Of a DNA stretch of 64,000 nucleotides, positions 22,715 through 35,654 are shown in pieces; the stretch's first letter is position 1, and each line of letters opens with the position of its first letter. The stretch covers positions 117,422,368 to 117,486,367 of the forward strand of contig NC_058337.1 of assembly GCF_905475395.1 (NCBI RefSeq). Reading direction: 5' to 3'. The DNA is from Chrysoperla carnea. Lineage: Eukaryota > Arthropoda > Insecta > Neuroptera > Chrysopidae. Under the pieces are notes generated by a model that saw only the letters and a program-made list of their open reading frames with translations, did not search any database and had not been told where the DNA came from. The position numbers and the translations under genes are program-made.

Positions 22715-25635
22715 TAAGAGCAATTAAGGAAAGGATATTATATCTACGAAGCCTGGAAAATTCTTTATGGATACAGTACATAGAAACAGGGCCATTATGA
22801 AACGATTTACTGGATTTTATGTCTGGAAAATTAGTCTTATACCTAAAAAATAAAAATATCTGACTGTACTGATCAAAATAGTATTTCTACTAGTTATTTC
22901 TAAAATTATCATTCTACAACAGAGAAGTTTGAATCGATTAGTATTGTGTAGAGTGCATAATGAAAACAGTTCAATTTATAACCATCAACTCCAAAATCAT
23001 TCTAAATTGGTATACCTTTGTAAAGAAAAAGGAAAAATAAAGAAAGTAAACAGTTTTTTACGGCCGTCTGGAACTACACAGTTTGATTGTTTTGTCGACA
23101 TTCTTTTAATTCTTATCATCCTTCAACCTTGTGAGTCATAAGGAAACCTGTAATGACAAGACAAAACTTCAAAGTTATTTAATGTAGATTTAGTTGATCA
23201 TTGATATGAACAGGTAATCTTTACATTATTCTAGATGCAAGGTTTTTACATCCCATTAATTGTGTGTATTCCGAAATATTTGATTTTTGGAATAGGAATT
23301 AAGAAGATCATTGAAAAAATAGAACAAGCTGTGGGTAGGGTCTGGAGTGACCCGTGAGGTCCAAACGAATAACTTCCCAGGATAATAAATACTTGTAAAT
23401 TAATGAATTAATTAATACGGCAACCATTTTAGCTAATGAATTAAAAAAGGTACTGCAGATTTATGTTAAAGAGTCCATCAGTTATACAGGTTACCCTACA
23501 TGGTAGCAAAGCTTGTTACGATTATATTATAGTGCTTGTAAAACAGACCATGTTATTTAGAGCTATATAAAATACATAGAGGATTTCAATGTTACTACAC
23601 ACATATTACCTAAATGCGTGTAATATGTGAGTGTGTTTGAATTTGTGGGATTTTTATATATTTTATCTTTACAATTCAATTATAAAATTGTTTGAAAAAA
23701 AAAAACAACAACAACAAAAAAATAAAAAGAGGTCTATGATGTTTATTAATTATTTATGTGTTTTATTTTGAGGGACTGTCACCACAGATTTTAGTCCAAT
23801 GAACTTTTGTTTTGTAACAATGCATTTAATGTGACCTATAGGGTTAATTTATAGTTAAACTAGCATGATGATCGCCTGCGTCCCTGGCAAATTTCCTTTT
23901 TAAACTTAAAAGTCATCGCTTTATAGCCTTAACTTACCTGTTCTCACTTATACACCTTCTTTATGAATCCAAACTATTTATCCTTTGCTTTTAAAATAGA
24001 AATTTTCCAATATTTTAAAATGGGAAATGGCCCCAGTCTACTGCTTCAATTTAAATAATTTCCCGGTTCCATTTAAGTTTTCCAACTTTTATTTTTTAAT
24101 TTTTGGCTATAACTAATTATAACTATCTACAAGATATAAGTAAAGTTTAAAACAATGTTTGGAACAAAACTGTTTCAATAGTTTTTCTGAAACCACGGTC
24201 TTGATAGGTACGTTTATACGAGCCATCAAAAGTTATACAAATTATAATCTACCAAAAATTACATTGTAGATGAATTATTTTATGTTGCTCTAAAAACCAT
24301 AAAATTTTTTAATAAAATGAACTTGAAAAAGCTCTGAAGTCTGATTGAAAAAAAGACTGTTTCCAGCGATTATGATTAGCTCTCATAACAAAATAATGTA
24401 TGGTTCACCTATTGTATTCAAATGCTGTCAATAGTCTTTGGCCCTTATCTGGATATATAAACAACCATCAAGATATTGGAAAATAGCAGTCTCGACTTAA
24501 AATCGATAAAAATAAAAGTAAATTTCGAAACATGTGATTTATTTTAAGCACAATGTGAATTTATGTGTAAAATTCTTGTGCGTACTACATATCCAATTCC
24601 CAACAAATTAATATTCTAAATTCGGAACCTACATAGAAAGCAATATCAAATTTGATTTTAAATAAATTTTTTTATAAAATAAAAAACCCATAATAATAAG
24701 GTTGTTGTCTCGCTAAAGGCGTAGCATCGGAAAATTATTTTTATACTTATTTAAGGATATTATAATACTATTACCACAAAAATTGGCTGCCTAATTGTCT
24801 TTAGCTCTAGAAAAATTTCATTAAAGTTCCGGATAATTAACATGGACAGCATAGTCAAGGTTGTGTCTTTGACAAGTTTTTAAATTCATGAAGTAACTGA
24901 ACATCTACCTTTTCTTGACCTTTTCTTTATTGAGATATAATAACGCAAAGTTATTCAAGTGTTGTTAAACAGAAGCAACTATAGTAAGAGTATTGGTGAT
25001 TAAAGAGAGATATCTATATTAATAGAATTGTAATCAACACTTGGTGCACTGTATATTGTGTTAGTAATAATTGCGTGGTACCATAAAGTTAAAAATAACA
25101 CGTTATTTGGCGACAAGCATGTTATACTCTTACCAACAGCTAAAAACTCATGCTTTTGAGATGATTGAGCACTCAGAATCTACTGCAATAGATTCCAAAC
25201 GCCAATTATTGGGTTCTAATGGGTTCCAATTTACCACAGATAACTAAAACTTTAATTAATGATTTCAGGGCGAATATTTGTCACTGGTTCAACTCATAGC
25301 TCATTTCGATAAGGCGAGTGCATCTTTGTAAATCAACAGCTAGAAAAAAATTTTCTTTCTTGGGATGGTTTTTAAAATATTCTTTCTAGATTTATTTGAT
25401 TATTACACGTTGTTTTTTTTTATTTAACAACCAGAGAAAATCGCAGAAACAACCAGCTTTAGACATATTGCCTTCTTTAACAAGCAAATACTATACCCAT
25501 ACAAACGTTAGACATACTCTAACAACATTATAATAATACTATTCACATACCCGACTACAACAACACAACACACTATGATGCTTATGAATATACAACAACA
25601 CAAATACACATAGCTCTATATATAATACAAATAAT
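22715..25635. other. Non-coding AT-rich stretch
   Basis: No gene is recognised. The 70-codon frame at 22929-23141 has no family resemblance. A short AACAACAACAAC run lies near 23704-23717. Nothing else can be supported. Confidence 0.45.
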
Positions 25636-25800
25636 ATATCAAAGAAGGCCGTGAAATCGTTAAATAGGCGGGACTTAGTGATTTGTAGCCGCCATTTTGT
25701 CAAATAGTAGTGTTTTGTTAGTACACTTATCTCATTGGTTGATCTCCCACTCATACTACTCATTATTCTCTTTGAGCAGATCTACAACACAACTACGTCA
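25636..25800. promoter_or_regulatory. Promoter-like GC-richer patch (tentative)
   Basis: Within 150 bp are GGCGGGAC (25667-25674), CCGCCATTTTG (25689-25699, a YY1/Pho-type motif on the minus strand), a CCAAT-box on the minus strand (ATTGG near 25735) and TACGTCA (near 25795). Such a cluster is unusual in this sequence and fits a promoter or regulatory element. I see no transcript structure that confirms it, and the direction is unknown. Confidence 0.3.
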
Positions 25801-25810
25801 TACTGTCAAA

Positions 25811-25851
25811 TACATACATACGTACGTACATACGTACGTACATACATACAC
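25811..25851 (+). repeat. Compound CATA/CGTA microsatellite
   Basis: The words TACATACATACG, TACGTACATACG and TACGTACATACATACA follow each other, and an ACAAACAAACAAAC tract appears at 25881-25898. Seen directly. Confidence 0.9.
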
Positions 25852-26380
25852 ACGAGCATACAGTGAAAAACAGACAAACGTACAAACAAACAAACAAAAA
25901 ACCTCTGTTCAATGAGAGAGTCGTTTTTTTTTTGTTTTCTGTTTTGGTATTTTTTTTTTTTTTTTTTTGTAAATTCTTTTATCTTTTCTGTTTAAAATGT
26001 TTTTATTTTTTAACTAAAAAGTTCAAAAACAGAATTTAATTTTGTGTTATCTATGGTACAAAACTTTGATTTTTTCTCTGTTATGCTTTATGCTGTACTA
26101 CTCTGTTCGTGGGTTGCCTATTGTTCGCTTTTTTTATGGTTATTAATTATTATATATATATATATATATTTTTTGTAAATGATTTGTATAATTTTATTCC
26201 AAATTTGTTTGAGGTATGTTTGTGATGTCAAATTTGATATCACAATTAAATCATGTCAATTACTATGTTCATATATAGATATGTAGATAATCGTTATCTT
26301 AATCCTTAGTTAATTGAACCTACTTTTGAATAAATTATTATTGTATTATTTGCTATAATTATGGTATATAAATACATTTT

Positions 26381-26452
26381 TGGTGGAAGCGTCGGGAATA
26401 ATGGCAATATAGTACATAATTACATTATATAATATTTATTTGCGCTTCCACC
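26381..26452. mobile_element. GGTGGAAGCG micro-element, 72 bp
   Basis: The left end is TGGTGGAAGCGTCG (26381-26394). The right end is its inverted version GCGCTTCCACC (26442-26452). The AT-rich core shares no obvious identity with the cores at 55.8 and 58.0 kb, so only the ends are conserved. It is too small to encode anything, and movement would require a transposase supplied from elsewhere. Confidence 0.65.
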
Positions 26453-27056
26453 TTTTTTTATAAAAATTTTATTAAACTTCATATTTTTTGAAATACAAAA
26501 AGGGCTTTAATAGCTTGGTTGCCTGAATAAAAAAACTTGGTTTTTCGGGTTTCTATTCGATTTTTTGCTATATTTATATGCGCTGTTATATATACTTCCA
26601 AGCGTTGAATATAGTATAGTAGTGTAAAAATCTCCTTTAAACAAATGTTTTGTTTTAAAATGACATGGAACAAATCGATATGTCGTTTTCTTGACTCATT
26701 TACCTCCACAAATTGTATTATTGCAAACAAGTCCAAAAATATTCTACACGATCTGCTTTTCAACAGCATACAATTCCATTATAATTGAGATTCTCATATA
26801 GCTCAAATCAAACTTTGGCGTTTTCTCGTAAGATTCAAAATTCCAAACTATCGAGATTTTACTGTGTTATTAAAAGAACTTTACGAAATGAGAACATTTT
26901 AATCAAATTCTTATTTCAAATTGAAGCAATCTTCCAAACTTTTGAATAAGGGAGAAACGATTAGTGCTTCAGGTAAAATTTCTGTTATTACCCACTATTC
27001 TGATTTTCAAGAACTCTGATTCCGTTTATTGGATCTATCCATTGTAACATTATTCT

Positions 27057-27070
27057 TTGGTGGAAGCGCA
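27057..27070. repeat. Solo GGTGGAAGCGC terminus
   Basis: TTGGTGGAAGCGCA matches the left end of the 72-74-bp micro-elements. No inverted partner is found in the next 200 bp. It is probably a truncated copy. Confidence 0.45.
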
Positions 27071-27921
27071 AGTAAAACAAACTTTTAATTCCATGATTTG
27101 TCATGAATAGGAATAATAGGCGTTAAACCTTAATATTGTATTGTATAAAGTGACAGTGGTGAAAAATCACTTTAAAAAGTAAAGTAAGACTTTCTTCTTA
27201 CTATTCAGTGAAACAACTTTTTATAGTTTATCCAAATGCACTTCATATTAATTTACGATTTTTTCTTTCCTAGCAAAACTTATTTCAAATCCAAAAATGT
27301 TTGCGAAACTCTAAAAACTTCAAAATAGATTATCTTTTAAGCTTTTTTTTTTTTTTTTTTCACTTCCGTATACCTTTTGTGTCCTTTTCATATGATTTTG
27401 ACTTTGAGAGTTTCTGAAACGCTTACTGTCTTTTATTAAAATTTTACCATGCTGTAAGAATTATAAGAATAAGACTGCATACTTATAAAATTCATTTTAT
27501 GTTTTCTTAAAAAATTTTCACGTTCGCATCCCTTTTTGACCTCAAGCCAGTAGGCACGTGCTTACTTTTCTTTATGTATCATCATTCTTTGAAAGTATGC
27601 AATACAATTTGATTCTTTATCTAGAGACTCCGGCTCAGCCCGGATGGTTCTTGCTATGATCGATGAATATCTGTGTCGGTGTTTGAAGCTCATCAGTACT
27701 TTTCCTAGTATTGAATGTATAAGGATCCAAAACTGTGGAGGCGCAGGGAAAAAACTAATCTATAAATATGTTTTTTATCGGGAAGTTGTGAAGTTTAGTC
27801 CAGAAACCACAAAAATATTTGATTGTCAATTTTTCCCTGATGATGCACAAAATATTTTTCTTGTAAATTCTGTGCAAGTGGAAAACTGTTTTGTTTTGTG
27901 AGAGTGGAAAAACGGTCAGTC

Positions 27922-27956
27922 TCACACACACACACACAAACTTGCACACACACACA
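27922..27956 (+). repeat. (CA)n microsatellite, interrupted
   Basis: CACACACACACACACA is followed by AACTTG and a second run of CACACACACACA. Seen directly. The two overlapping minus-strand frames of 72 and 88 codons across it are products of the repeat (VCVCV). Confidence 0.9.
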
Positions 27957-28080
27957 TGTATACAAATACACACTCACTAAAACATGATCATAGAGAACTG
28001 ACATCGGGAGTGGTATGAGTAGTTGGAGCATACACAAGAAGAGGAGAGATCTATATAACACACACTGTATAGTATTCTAG

Positions 28081-28743
28081 GTAACTCCGCCTCTATGGTA
28101 GAGTGGTGTTTACCAATGGTAATGAGAAAATGTACACGATATACTAGCACGATTCACAACGAACATACACGATACACGTTACCAGGGTAACTGAAACTCT
28201 AAGTTTGGGGTAGGCACTTAGTTTGGCTATATGGTCCGTCTGGTATACCTCGTTGTTGTGGAACCTGTTCGATGCGTGTTATAATATTTATATATTCATC
28301 ATTTTAATAAAATTATATTATTTGTGTTTATTAAATGTTGTTTGTGTTTTGACTTGGGAAACTTGCTACAGAAAATTTATCCAAAAAAAAGTGTTACCGC
28401 GTTATGTTCACAACCGCGTGAAAATTATTTTCGGCGGAAATTTTTTTTAAGTGAATTGTGTTTTTTGTAAATTTTTTTCTTGTTTTTATCGCGATATCAT
28501 CTAAAGAAAAATCATGTTCGTTGCTACGTTACGATTTAAATCGCGGTTACGTTGTGATTCAGTGAAAACTATTATTTATTGTACAAAGTTTTATGAAAAT
28601 TGAATGAAAATATTTGTATGGTAGTGCTTACTAATGGAATTGATTTTTTAAAATATTTTTTAAGAAATTTTCTTTTTGTTTTTATTTAAATAATTTTTTT
28701 GTGAGTGCTTTTATTCTTTTGTTTTCGTTTGAATAATTTTCAG
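28081..28743 (+). promoter_or_regulatory. Candidate promoter and non-coding first exon of the grain-like gene
   Basis: A consensus splice donor, CAG followed by GTAAGT, lies at 28743/28744, the best plus-strand donor seen upstream of the coding exon. The preceding several hundred bases have more CG dinucleotides than the surroundings (TCGCGATATCATC, AAATCGCGGTTACG, CAACCGCGTG). An initiator-like TTCAGTG places a possible start at A28561. I see no TATA box at a useful distance. Pairing this donor with the acceptor at 35260 is an inference; a different upstream exon could equally be used. Confidence 0.35.
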
Positions 28744-28878
28744 GTAAGTCATAGACTAATTTTCTTTATTTATTGTTAGGAAAATTGCCAAAAAATATTT
28801 CTTGATTTGTGCCCAAAATAAATAATGAAAAATAGGTTAGCTCCAAATATGTTTGCCAATGAATTTAAAAAAAAGCGT

Positions 28879-28923
28879 GGGAGATCCGGGAAATAGAAAT
28901 TCAGAATTTTAGGGAGATCCGGG
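28879..28923 (+). repeat. Paired 12-bp direct repeat GGGAGATCCGGG
   Basis: Identical 12-mers at 28879-28890 and 28912-28923, 33 bp apart start to start, lie 130 bp downstream of the candidate donor in otherwise AT-rich DNA. They could be paired factor-binding sites or a small local duplication. Confidence 0.6.
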
Positions 28924-31900
28924 TAACAATGTATTTACAATTATAAGCGTCTGACCAATCAGCTTGAATCAAAAATATGGCGGTGAACAAATTTCAAACA
29001 ATTATGAAATTTATCTTAAGCGACGGTTAAATATTTTTAATATATGGTTAATTTTTTAAATCCGTGTTTTTATTTTTACAATCTGTTTGCTTGATTAAAT
29101 AATCATTAAATTATGTACAGATGATTAATGACATATTGATTAAATACATTAAATTTGTAAATAATTAAAGTTTTTTGGTTTCTTGTTATGATGTTAAAAA
29201 AAATCTTCTTTTATCAACATGTTTGTTTTCATATTTAAATTCTTTAAGATCATATCACGTGATAATTAAGATTGATTAATATTGACATGTAAGGTACAGA
29301 GTGTACCGAAACCATTGAGTCTATGTTTATTTTCTATTTTGAGTATAACGTGTATTAATACTCATCTGGGATAATTTTTTATTAAGGAAATTCTTACTAT
29401 AACAATGAGTTGAATTTATCGGGAATTTTGTTTTTCTTTAAGCAATTACAATTTTTTTGGGCTTAAACTTTGGCGGTTAATTTTCCATGAAAGATTTCTT
29501 ACAATAAAAAATTCGAAAATATGTAGTCAAGGATAACGAAAATTATTTTTTATTTATCAGAAGAAGTTTAATTACGGGAAAAAATGCGAATTTGGTTTCC
29601 ATACTATTTTGAATCTCTGAAAATCTTGCTTATCATTTTTGGTTCTTTGAACTTCAATCCACATTCTTAGTTCATATTTGGTGCAAAATCATCGGTAAAC
29701 CAATTACCTAGCCTATTTTTCTTGATGAAAACTTTATACTTTTTTTTGAACATATTTTGATGCGATTGTCTTTATAAATTATTGGAAATATTATTTTTAA
29801 TTATCACAATTCAACTTATGTTTTCAACAATTTTCATAGAACTTTTTCTGCAACCGAATAGCAAATACCCTCTATGCCAGTAAGAAATTTCGATTGAAGA
29901 TCTTTAATCATCGAAAAATTACGAGATTTTAGGCCATATATGCATTCTTTTTTCTTTTTTTAATGTATAGCATTTTAAATATGAAAAAAAAAAAACGCTT
30001 TAATGGAATAGGAGCTAAACTGAGCTTTGAAATAACTGACTCTACTATTGAGTTTAAATCGTAGCTTGAATTTAGTTTCTTTTATATAAAAAATTGTCTT
30101 GGACTTAAATTGATATTTGGCTAAGTTAGAAATATGAAGTTAGACTTTTAAAACATAAAAATCAATATTTCATACTAATCTCTGTTTAAATTCTATTAAA
30201 ACTTCGATTTCGTAATTTCTGTCATATTTTTGTAAAGAATTGTTAATTATTAAAAAAAAATGTTTAGAAAAAAATTAACACATTCTATAAAGAAATGTTT
30301 AAAAGTTTAGATCCAAATTGTTAGATGTGACCTAATCTTTGAGAGGTGTTTTAAATTATAAAAAATTTTATTAACTGATTAAATTTTTACGTCTATGTAT
30401 AAAACCACAAATTAGGCATGGCTTCGAAACGTTTATTTTTGTAATATTCAGTTTTTCTAACCTGTACCGGTCAAATCTTTTTCTAATAGATGTTGGCTTT
30501 TGGTTGTTTGAGATGTATTTTTTAAACTAAATTATTGTTCATCGAAAACTTAATGATCGGATTTTGATTTTGCATCATTTATATTATGAAAAACTTTTGC
30601 AGGGAGTTAGGCTGATCTTTCTGAAGCAAAAAACGTAATAATAGTCAGTTTTTGTAAAGGTATAAAGATTTAAGCTTTTTAGCAAAATCTCTTAGCTTGG
30701 GAGAAAATCTTAATTCTTCTCTGAAATTTTCTAATATTTTTGACTCTTTTTTCATGAATATTAGAATAAAGTCCATTCTTTTGGAAAATTTTAACAAATT
30801 AGTTTTCAATTGAAAATATTTATTTAGTAATATTTAAAAATCTACCCTTCCGTTGAAATCCAATACTTCAGTAACAGTAAAAATTGAGAGAAATAGCTAA
30901 AATTAAAAAAAAAAAGTGTCCTTAAATTCCACCTTCAAAGGGAAGTCTGCCCACAAATTTTTCGTTTTGAAAACTGTAATAGATAAGGAAATTTCAACAA
31001 AAAACCTTCTTTTTGAGTCGATGTTCTTTAAGTTATTTTACAAGTATATCCAAGATATTAAAATAATTTAGTATTGCTATTTCTAATATTTTCATTTATA
31101 CTGAGATATATTATTTTCAAGTCTTTATCTCAGCTGTTATGCCCTAGTGTAATAACCTCTACATGGAAGTCATGTGATTTTCACACCATATATTTTCTTA
31201 AAACATTAGATCCGTGTGTAAATATTTATACATGTTATTTTTAACACATATACACATAGATTAATATTTGTAACACTCTTACATAGATCAAAAAAAAAAA
31301 AAAAAAATTTAGTTTTTTTTTGTTTGGTGTTGTTGCTATAATTTTATCAGATTAAATAAAAGATTGATTTTTTTTCTGTGTGTGTGTATGTACGTACGGG
31401 TACCTCTTATATTATAAATTCGTCGAACTACACACATTATAAAAAAAGCGTAAATGATTAATGAAGTTTTAATTTGATTTAATTATGTAACTTTTGTATG
31501 TTTTTAATTTATTATTTTTAAATATTTCATATTAAGGTGGTTTTCATTCTTAATCACAATCCCTTAAGGACTTGTTTCAATATTGAAATACTAATAAGCT
31601 AACTGCTCTTAATTATCAATTAAATCATCGATTTTGAAAATAAATATTTCTAATGTAATTGATATTGAATTACACATCAAATTGTAAAACATAGACTTTA
31701 ATACCATATCAAAAATTGAAAAAAAAGTTAAAATTGACTAAAAAAATAAAGAAATTTTAAACTTTCAAAAATGACTGTTTATGTCTTTTTGAGAAATATA
31801 GTTTAATCTGAAAACTCCAGGACAACTCATAAAAGTACCATCACTTCTATAAAATTCCTCTTCTGGTCTAATTAGGAGTTTTTAACCGATCATGCGTTTT

Positions 31901-33851
31901 GTGTACTTCTAAAAGCTCTCAGCAACTTCGCTTGCTTATACGTGAAGTAACAATTCTTCACTTGAAGTGTTAAAAGAATTAGTGGCCATTCTTGCTTAAA
32001 AAGCTTTGTTTCAACAGTCTTTTAAATTTGGAAAATTTTAAAAACGAACATTAAATTATTTAAAATATCGATTGAACAATTGTCTTTCTTCTATGGTTTT
32101 AAGAGCCTGTTGAAGAAATTAACAAACTCGAAACGTTGTGAATTATTACAGAGAAATATAAGTTTTATCAAAAACACGATAAGAAATCAAAATTTTGCAG
32201 TTTTATTATATCTGAATATCACGAATATACTACCTTAAAAAAATTAAATCAATATTTATAAATTTTTGAAATTTTTTCTGATTAAATTTACATGAAATTT
32301 AAATTTTATTAAAGTCAATTGATTTTAAATGTGGGAATATCTGTGGGATTGTGATTTTTTTTTAAAAATATTACAAATCGGTTAAAAAATGGTTTTTATT
32401 TAAGAACTTTTTAATCTTTTTGTTTTTTAACGTACGTTGTTTTATATTCGTTGTCTACAAAGTGAAGTAAATTTTTTTTAAAGGTCGGTTCTGCATAAAA
32501 AATCCTTCAAAATATAAGGAAACCAAAAGTTACAGCAGACTAATATATTTTTTTTTTAATTTGAAATTTTTAAAATTATCAGGTTCTTTTTATCAATTAG
32601 TAATATTACAAGACGAACGCAAATCAAAATTTCTGAACCCAAATTTCTACTTTTGCATTTAACAGATGTAGTAAATTATACTCAAATTTATTCTCCATAG
32701 TTTTGCTTCTGCTATACATTTCTATATCAATAGATACTAAAACCAAAAACATTAAATATATTTTTTAAAATTTTAGACTTAGAAAACATGATCAAAATTA
32801 TAATTATTTATATTATCCTATAAATAGATCCATTTTATAATAATTAAATTAGAAATTTAATGAAATACCTTCTATTCTTAATTTAACATTCTTAATAGAA
32901 AAAACTAATTTTTTACAAAAACAATTCAAATAATTAAACAACCAGACAATCGTTTATTTGAAACGTTTCGTTTTATTTAGGACTTCCTCAAGCTTAATAC
33001 AAAATATTGTAAATAAATTGGATTTTTACAAATTTCGCACTCCTATAATTAATTAATTTTTATTCAGCAATTAAACATAAAATTCAAATTCAATATAGAA
33101 ATTAATCCATAAATAAAATTTAAAACAAATTATTTAAATTGTTTTAAAAATAATTTAAATAAATTTTAAATTAAACAAATCTATTGATTACAGTACGTAT
33201 TATTAATAATGTACATACTATATACAATATATTATTGGATATTATTATAATATCAAACTGTAATTATTATATTTTGTATGCAAAATTATAATTACATTGA
33301 TATTATATGATGAGTCCTGTTTGGTAATAATATTCATAAGGATAATGGAATAATATTATTAGTTATAACAATATCAATAAATATTATTGATTATTTATTG
33401 ATTTTAATGTAGTATAATGTCTTTTATCATTATCTAAAGTAATCAATTGTATTAATGTACTTTGATCAAAATCGTTTTTAAATATTTGAATTAAATTTGT
33501 TTCTTTTTTTTAAATGAGAATGTAGTCTGAGAACAAGGACTTTAAAAGTTCATATAAAAAAACTAAATGATTCAAAAAGTTATTAGATCTTCATGAATCC
33601 TATTATACATGACAATAAGCTTACTTAAATTTTACAAATTTAACTTATTTTAAAAGTTTTGAAATCAAGTTCGATATTCTCCTAGGTCAAATATCTTAAA
33701 ATATAAGGACTATTTTGAAAGGTTGAAGATTGATCTTATCTCAAAAGGCGTTCTAGGAAAAATTTCTCCTACATAGAATTGTTCCCCATGAAATATAAAA
33801 GCATAATTATCCAGAGATTCTAATAAAATCATCCAGAATTCTATAAAATGT

Positions 33852-33879
33852 ATGTCTGCTTCTCTGCGCCTACACCATC
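33852..33879. repeat. Diverged GCGCTTCCACC terminus
   Basis: TGTCTGCTTCTCTGCGCCTACACC matches, with a few changes, 16481-16505 (TGTTCTGCTTCTTTGCGCTTCCACC). It is an eroded end of the same micro-element family. Confidence 0.4.
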
Positions 33880-35260
33880 ACACTGATAGTAATAATAAAT
33901 AGGTATATTCAACAAGTAACTTGGTATTTTCGAAAATAAATACCGAAAAATTTAGTAAATTTACAATTTGATAGAGGCAAAACTCGTCTAAGCGGAATCA
34001 GATGGTGGAACCTTTAAGTATTTTAGAAGCTTTGAGTTATAAATAAATTTTTAAGAATTGGAAAATGCAATCATAAAGAAAATTATTATTTTTCGTTTAC
34101 GAGAAACCTACAATGAATATTTTCAATTTTCTAGTTAAATTGAAGCAAATTGGCAATCAAAGAGTGTTTGCAAAATAATTTTGGTTAAAATAAAAAAAGT
34201 TAAAGAAAAATGCAAAATGATAATTTCTTATTTGTTTAAATCTAAATAAAAATGGTATTAAATAAGAATGAATATATTTTGAGCCTAATCCTAGAACAAA
34301 TTTTAATTGCTCTACAGACAATTGAATTTTTGAAAACATATAATTACTTCGAATTTAATTATATTTAAATTTTCAAAAAATTTCGACCTTCAAATATAAT
34401 TATTATGATTACATTTTAATACTAATATATTTAATCAGAAAAATTTTAAATAAATAATAAAAATTGTCAAATATATTCAAAGGTAGCGCGTTTCTAAATA
34501 TTTATTTTTTTTGTTAGTTTGATTATTGATATCTAATAAAGTTATTGATATCTGAACAAGGCGACGGATATCTGTTTTAAGATAAACTTTTACATTGTAT
34601 TTGAAAAATGTATGTTTTTAAAAATCAAAAACGACCTTTTGATAACATTAAATTTTATCATAATTTGTTACTAGGTGTAGAAGTTCAATCGAAATTTATT
34701 GAAAATCAATAATTATTCACAAAAATTATCCGTTCTTCTTAAATTTTTAGAAAATACTAAATAAAAACTGTTTGGATTAAGAAATCGATATGAGATGTTG
34801 TAATTTTTGTCATTTTTTTGTAAATTGAAACTAGGTTCAAATAAATTTGAAATCATCTAAATACATTTGTTTCAAAACACACAAAGTTTTAAGTTTTCAC
34901 TTCCGTCGACAGTCCCCATGACAGATTATCTTTTTCTTTTTACTGTGGATATTTTTATAATGCTCGATTCCAATCAAATTTTTAGCTTTTTTTTCTCAAT
35001 TTTTAGCTTTGACTATCCACTTAATTACTTAACAATTATTTTTAGAATTAAAACAAAAAGCTTAATAGTGACCAATTGATAACCGATATCAAATCACAAA
35101 TAAGCAATTGAGATAATTTAGAGATAAAATAAAAAAATTATCAAAAAAATAAACTTCTTGATGGCATTTTTTTAAAAAGTATTATTACGGCTTTAGTTTT
35201 ACCGAAAAAAATTAATTTTCACTTTTTTTTTTAATCAAAAATTTTTATTTTGTATTTCAG

Positions 35261-35654
35261 ACAAGACAAGATTTCCACATATCGACAATTTTTTGTATAC
35301 AAGTGGTCTAGTCAAACAAAATTTTTCATAATCCGGTCGAAGTAAAAATTTCGTTTTTTTTACTGAATAATGTGATTATTTATAAGACTGAAACAAACAA
35401 AAAATTTTGAAAAATCTACCAAGAAAAAAAATGGAATTGTTTTTTGTGTAAATTCTGGAATTGTAAATATTTTGGAATTGTCAACAAATTTTTTGGAACA
35501 TTTTTAACCCGAGCGCGTGTTAAATTTTTTTCGAAATAAACGAAAAAATGTGTCGATAGCCAAAAAATCAAAGAAACTGATTCAGTGACTTTTAGTGATT
35601 TTTTTTATTGTATAAACTTTTAGTGTTAAAAAAATACAAATAAAACTATCAACC
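35261..35654 (+). other. 5' UTR part of the grain-like coding exon
   Basis: The acceptor TGTATTTCAG (35251-35260) follows a T-rich tract and gives an exon start at 35261. In the reading frame of the protein, the last stop before the ATG is TAA at 35613-35615, so coding cannot extend further upstream. Three minimal upstream ORFs are visible: ATG TGA (35370-35375), a six-codon frame (35431-35451) and a three-codon frame (35548-35559). Short upstream ORFs of this kind often dampen translation of a regulatory protein. Whether they act here is an inference. Confidence 0.55.

Larger units (their letters stand above)
28744..35260 (+). other. Putative 6.5-kb intron in the 5' UTR
   Basis: This is the stretch between the consensus donor at 28744 (GTAAGT) and the acceptor at 35251-35260 (TGTATTTCAG after a T-rich tract). 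It is AT-rich, without a supported gene or full mobile element. Contents near the start are a 12-bp direct repeat GGGAGATCCGGG (28879-28890 and 28912-28923), a CCAAT box in GACCAATCAG (28953-28962) and AAATATGGCGG (28973-28983). There is a long A-run near 31.29 kb and GTGTGTGTATGTACGTACGG near 31.38 kb. Confidence 0.4.

Noticed and set aside
27644..27901. 85-codon plus-strand frame (starts MVLAMIDEYLCRCLK)
   Set aside because: It looks less biased than most, but I recognise no family and see no acceptor, donor or poly-A context. It ends at a CA microsatellite.
31545..32356. Inverted pair AATCACAATCCC / GGGATTGTGATT about 0.8 kb apart
   Set aside because: Twelve bases match, but homology does not extend and no target duplication is seen. 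A chance match in AT-rich DNA is possible.
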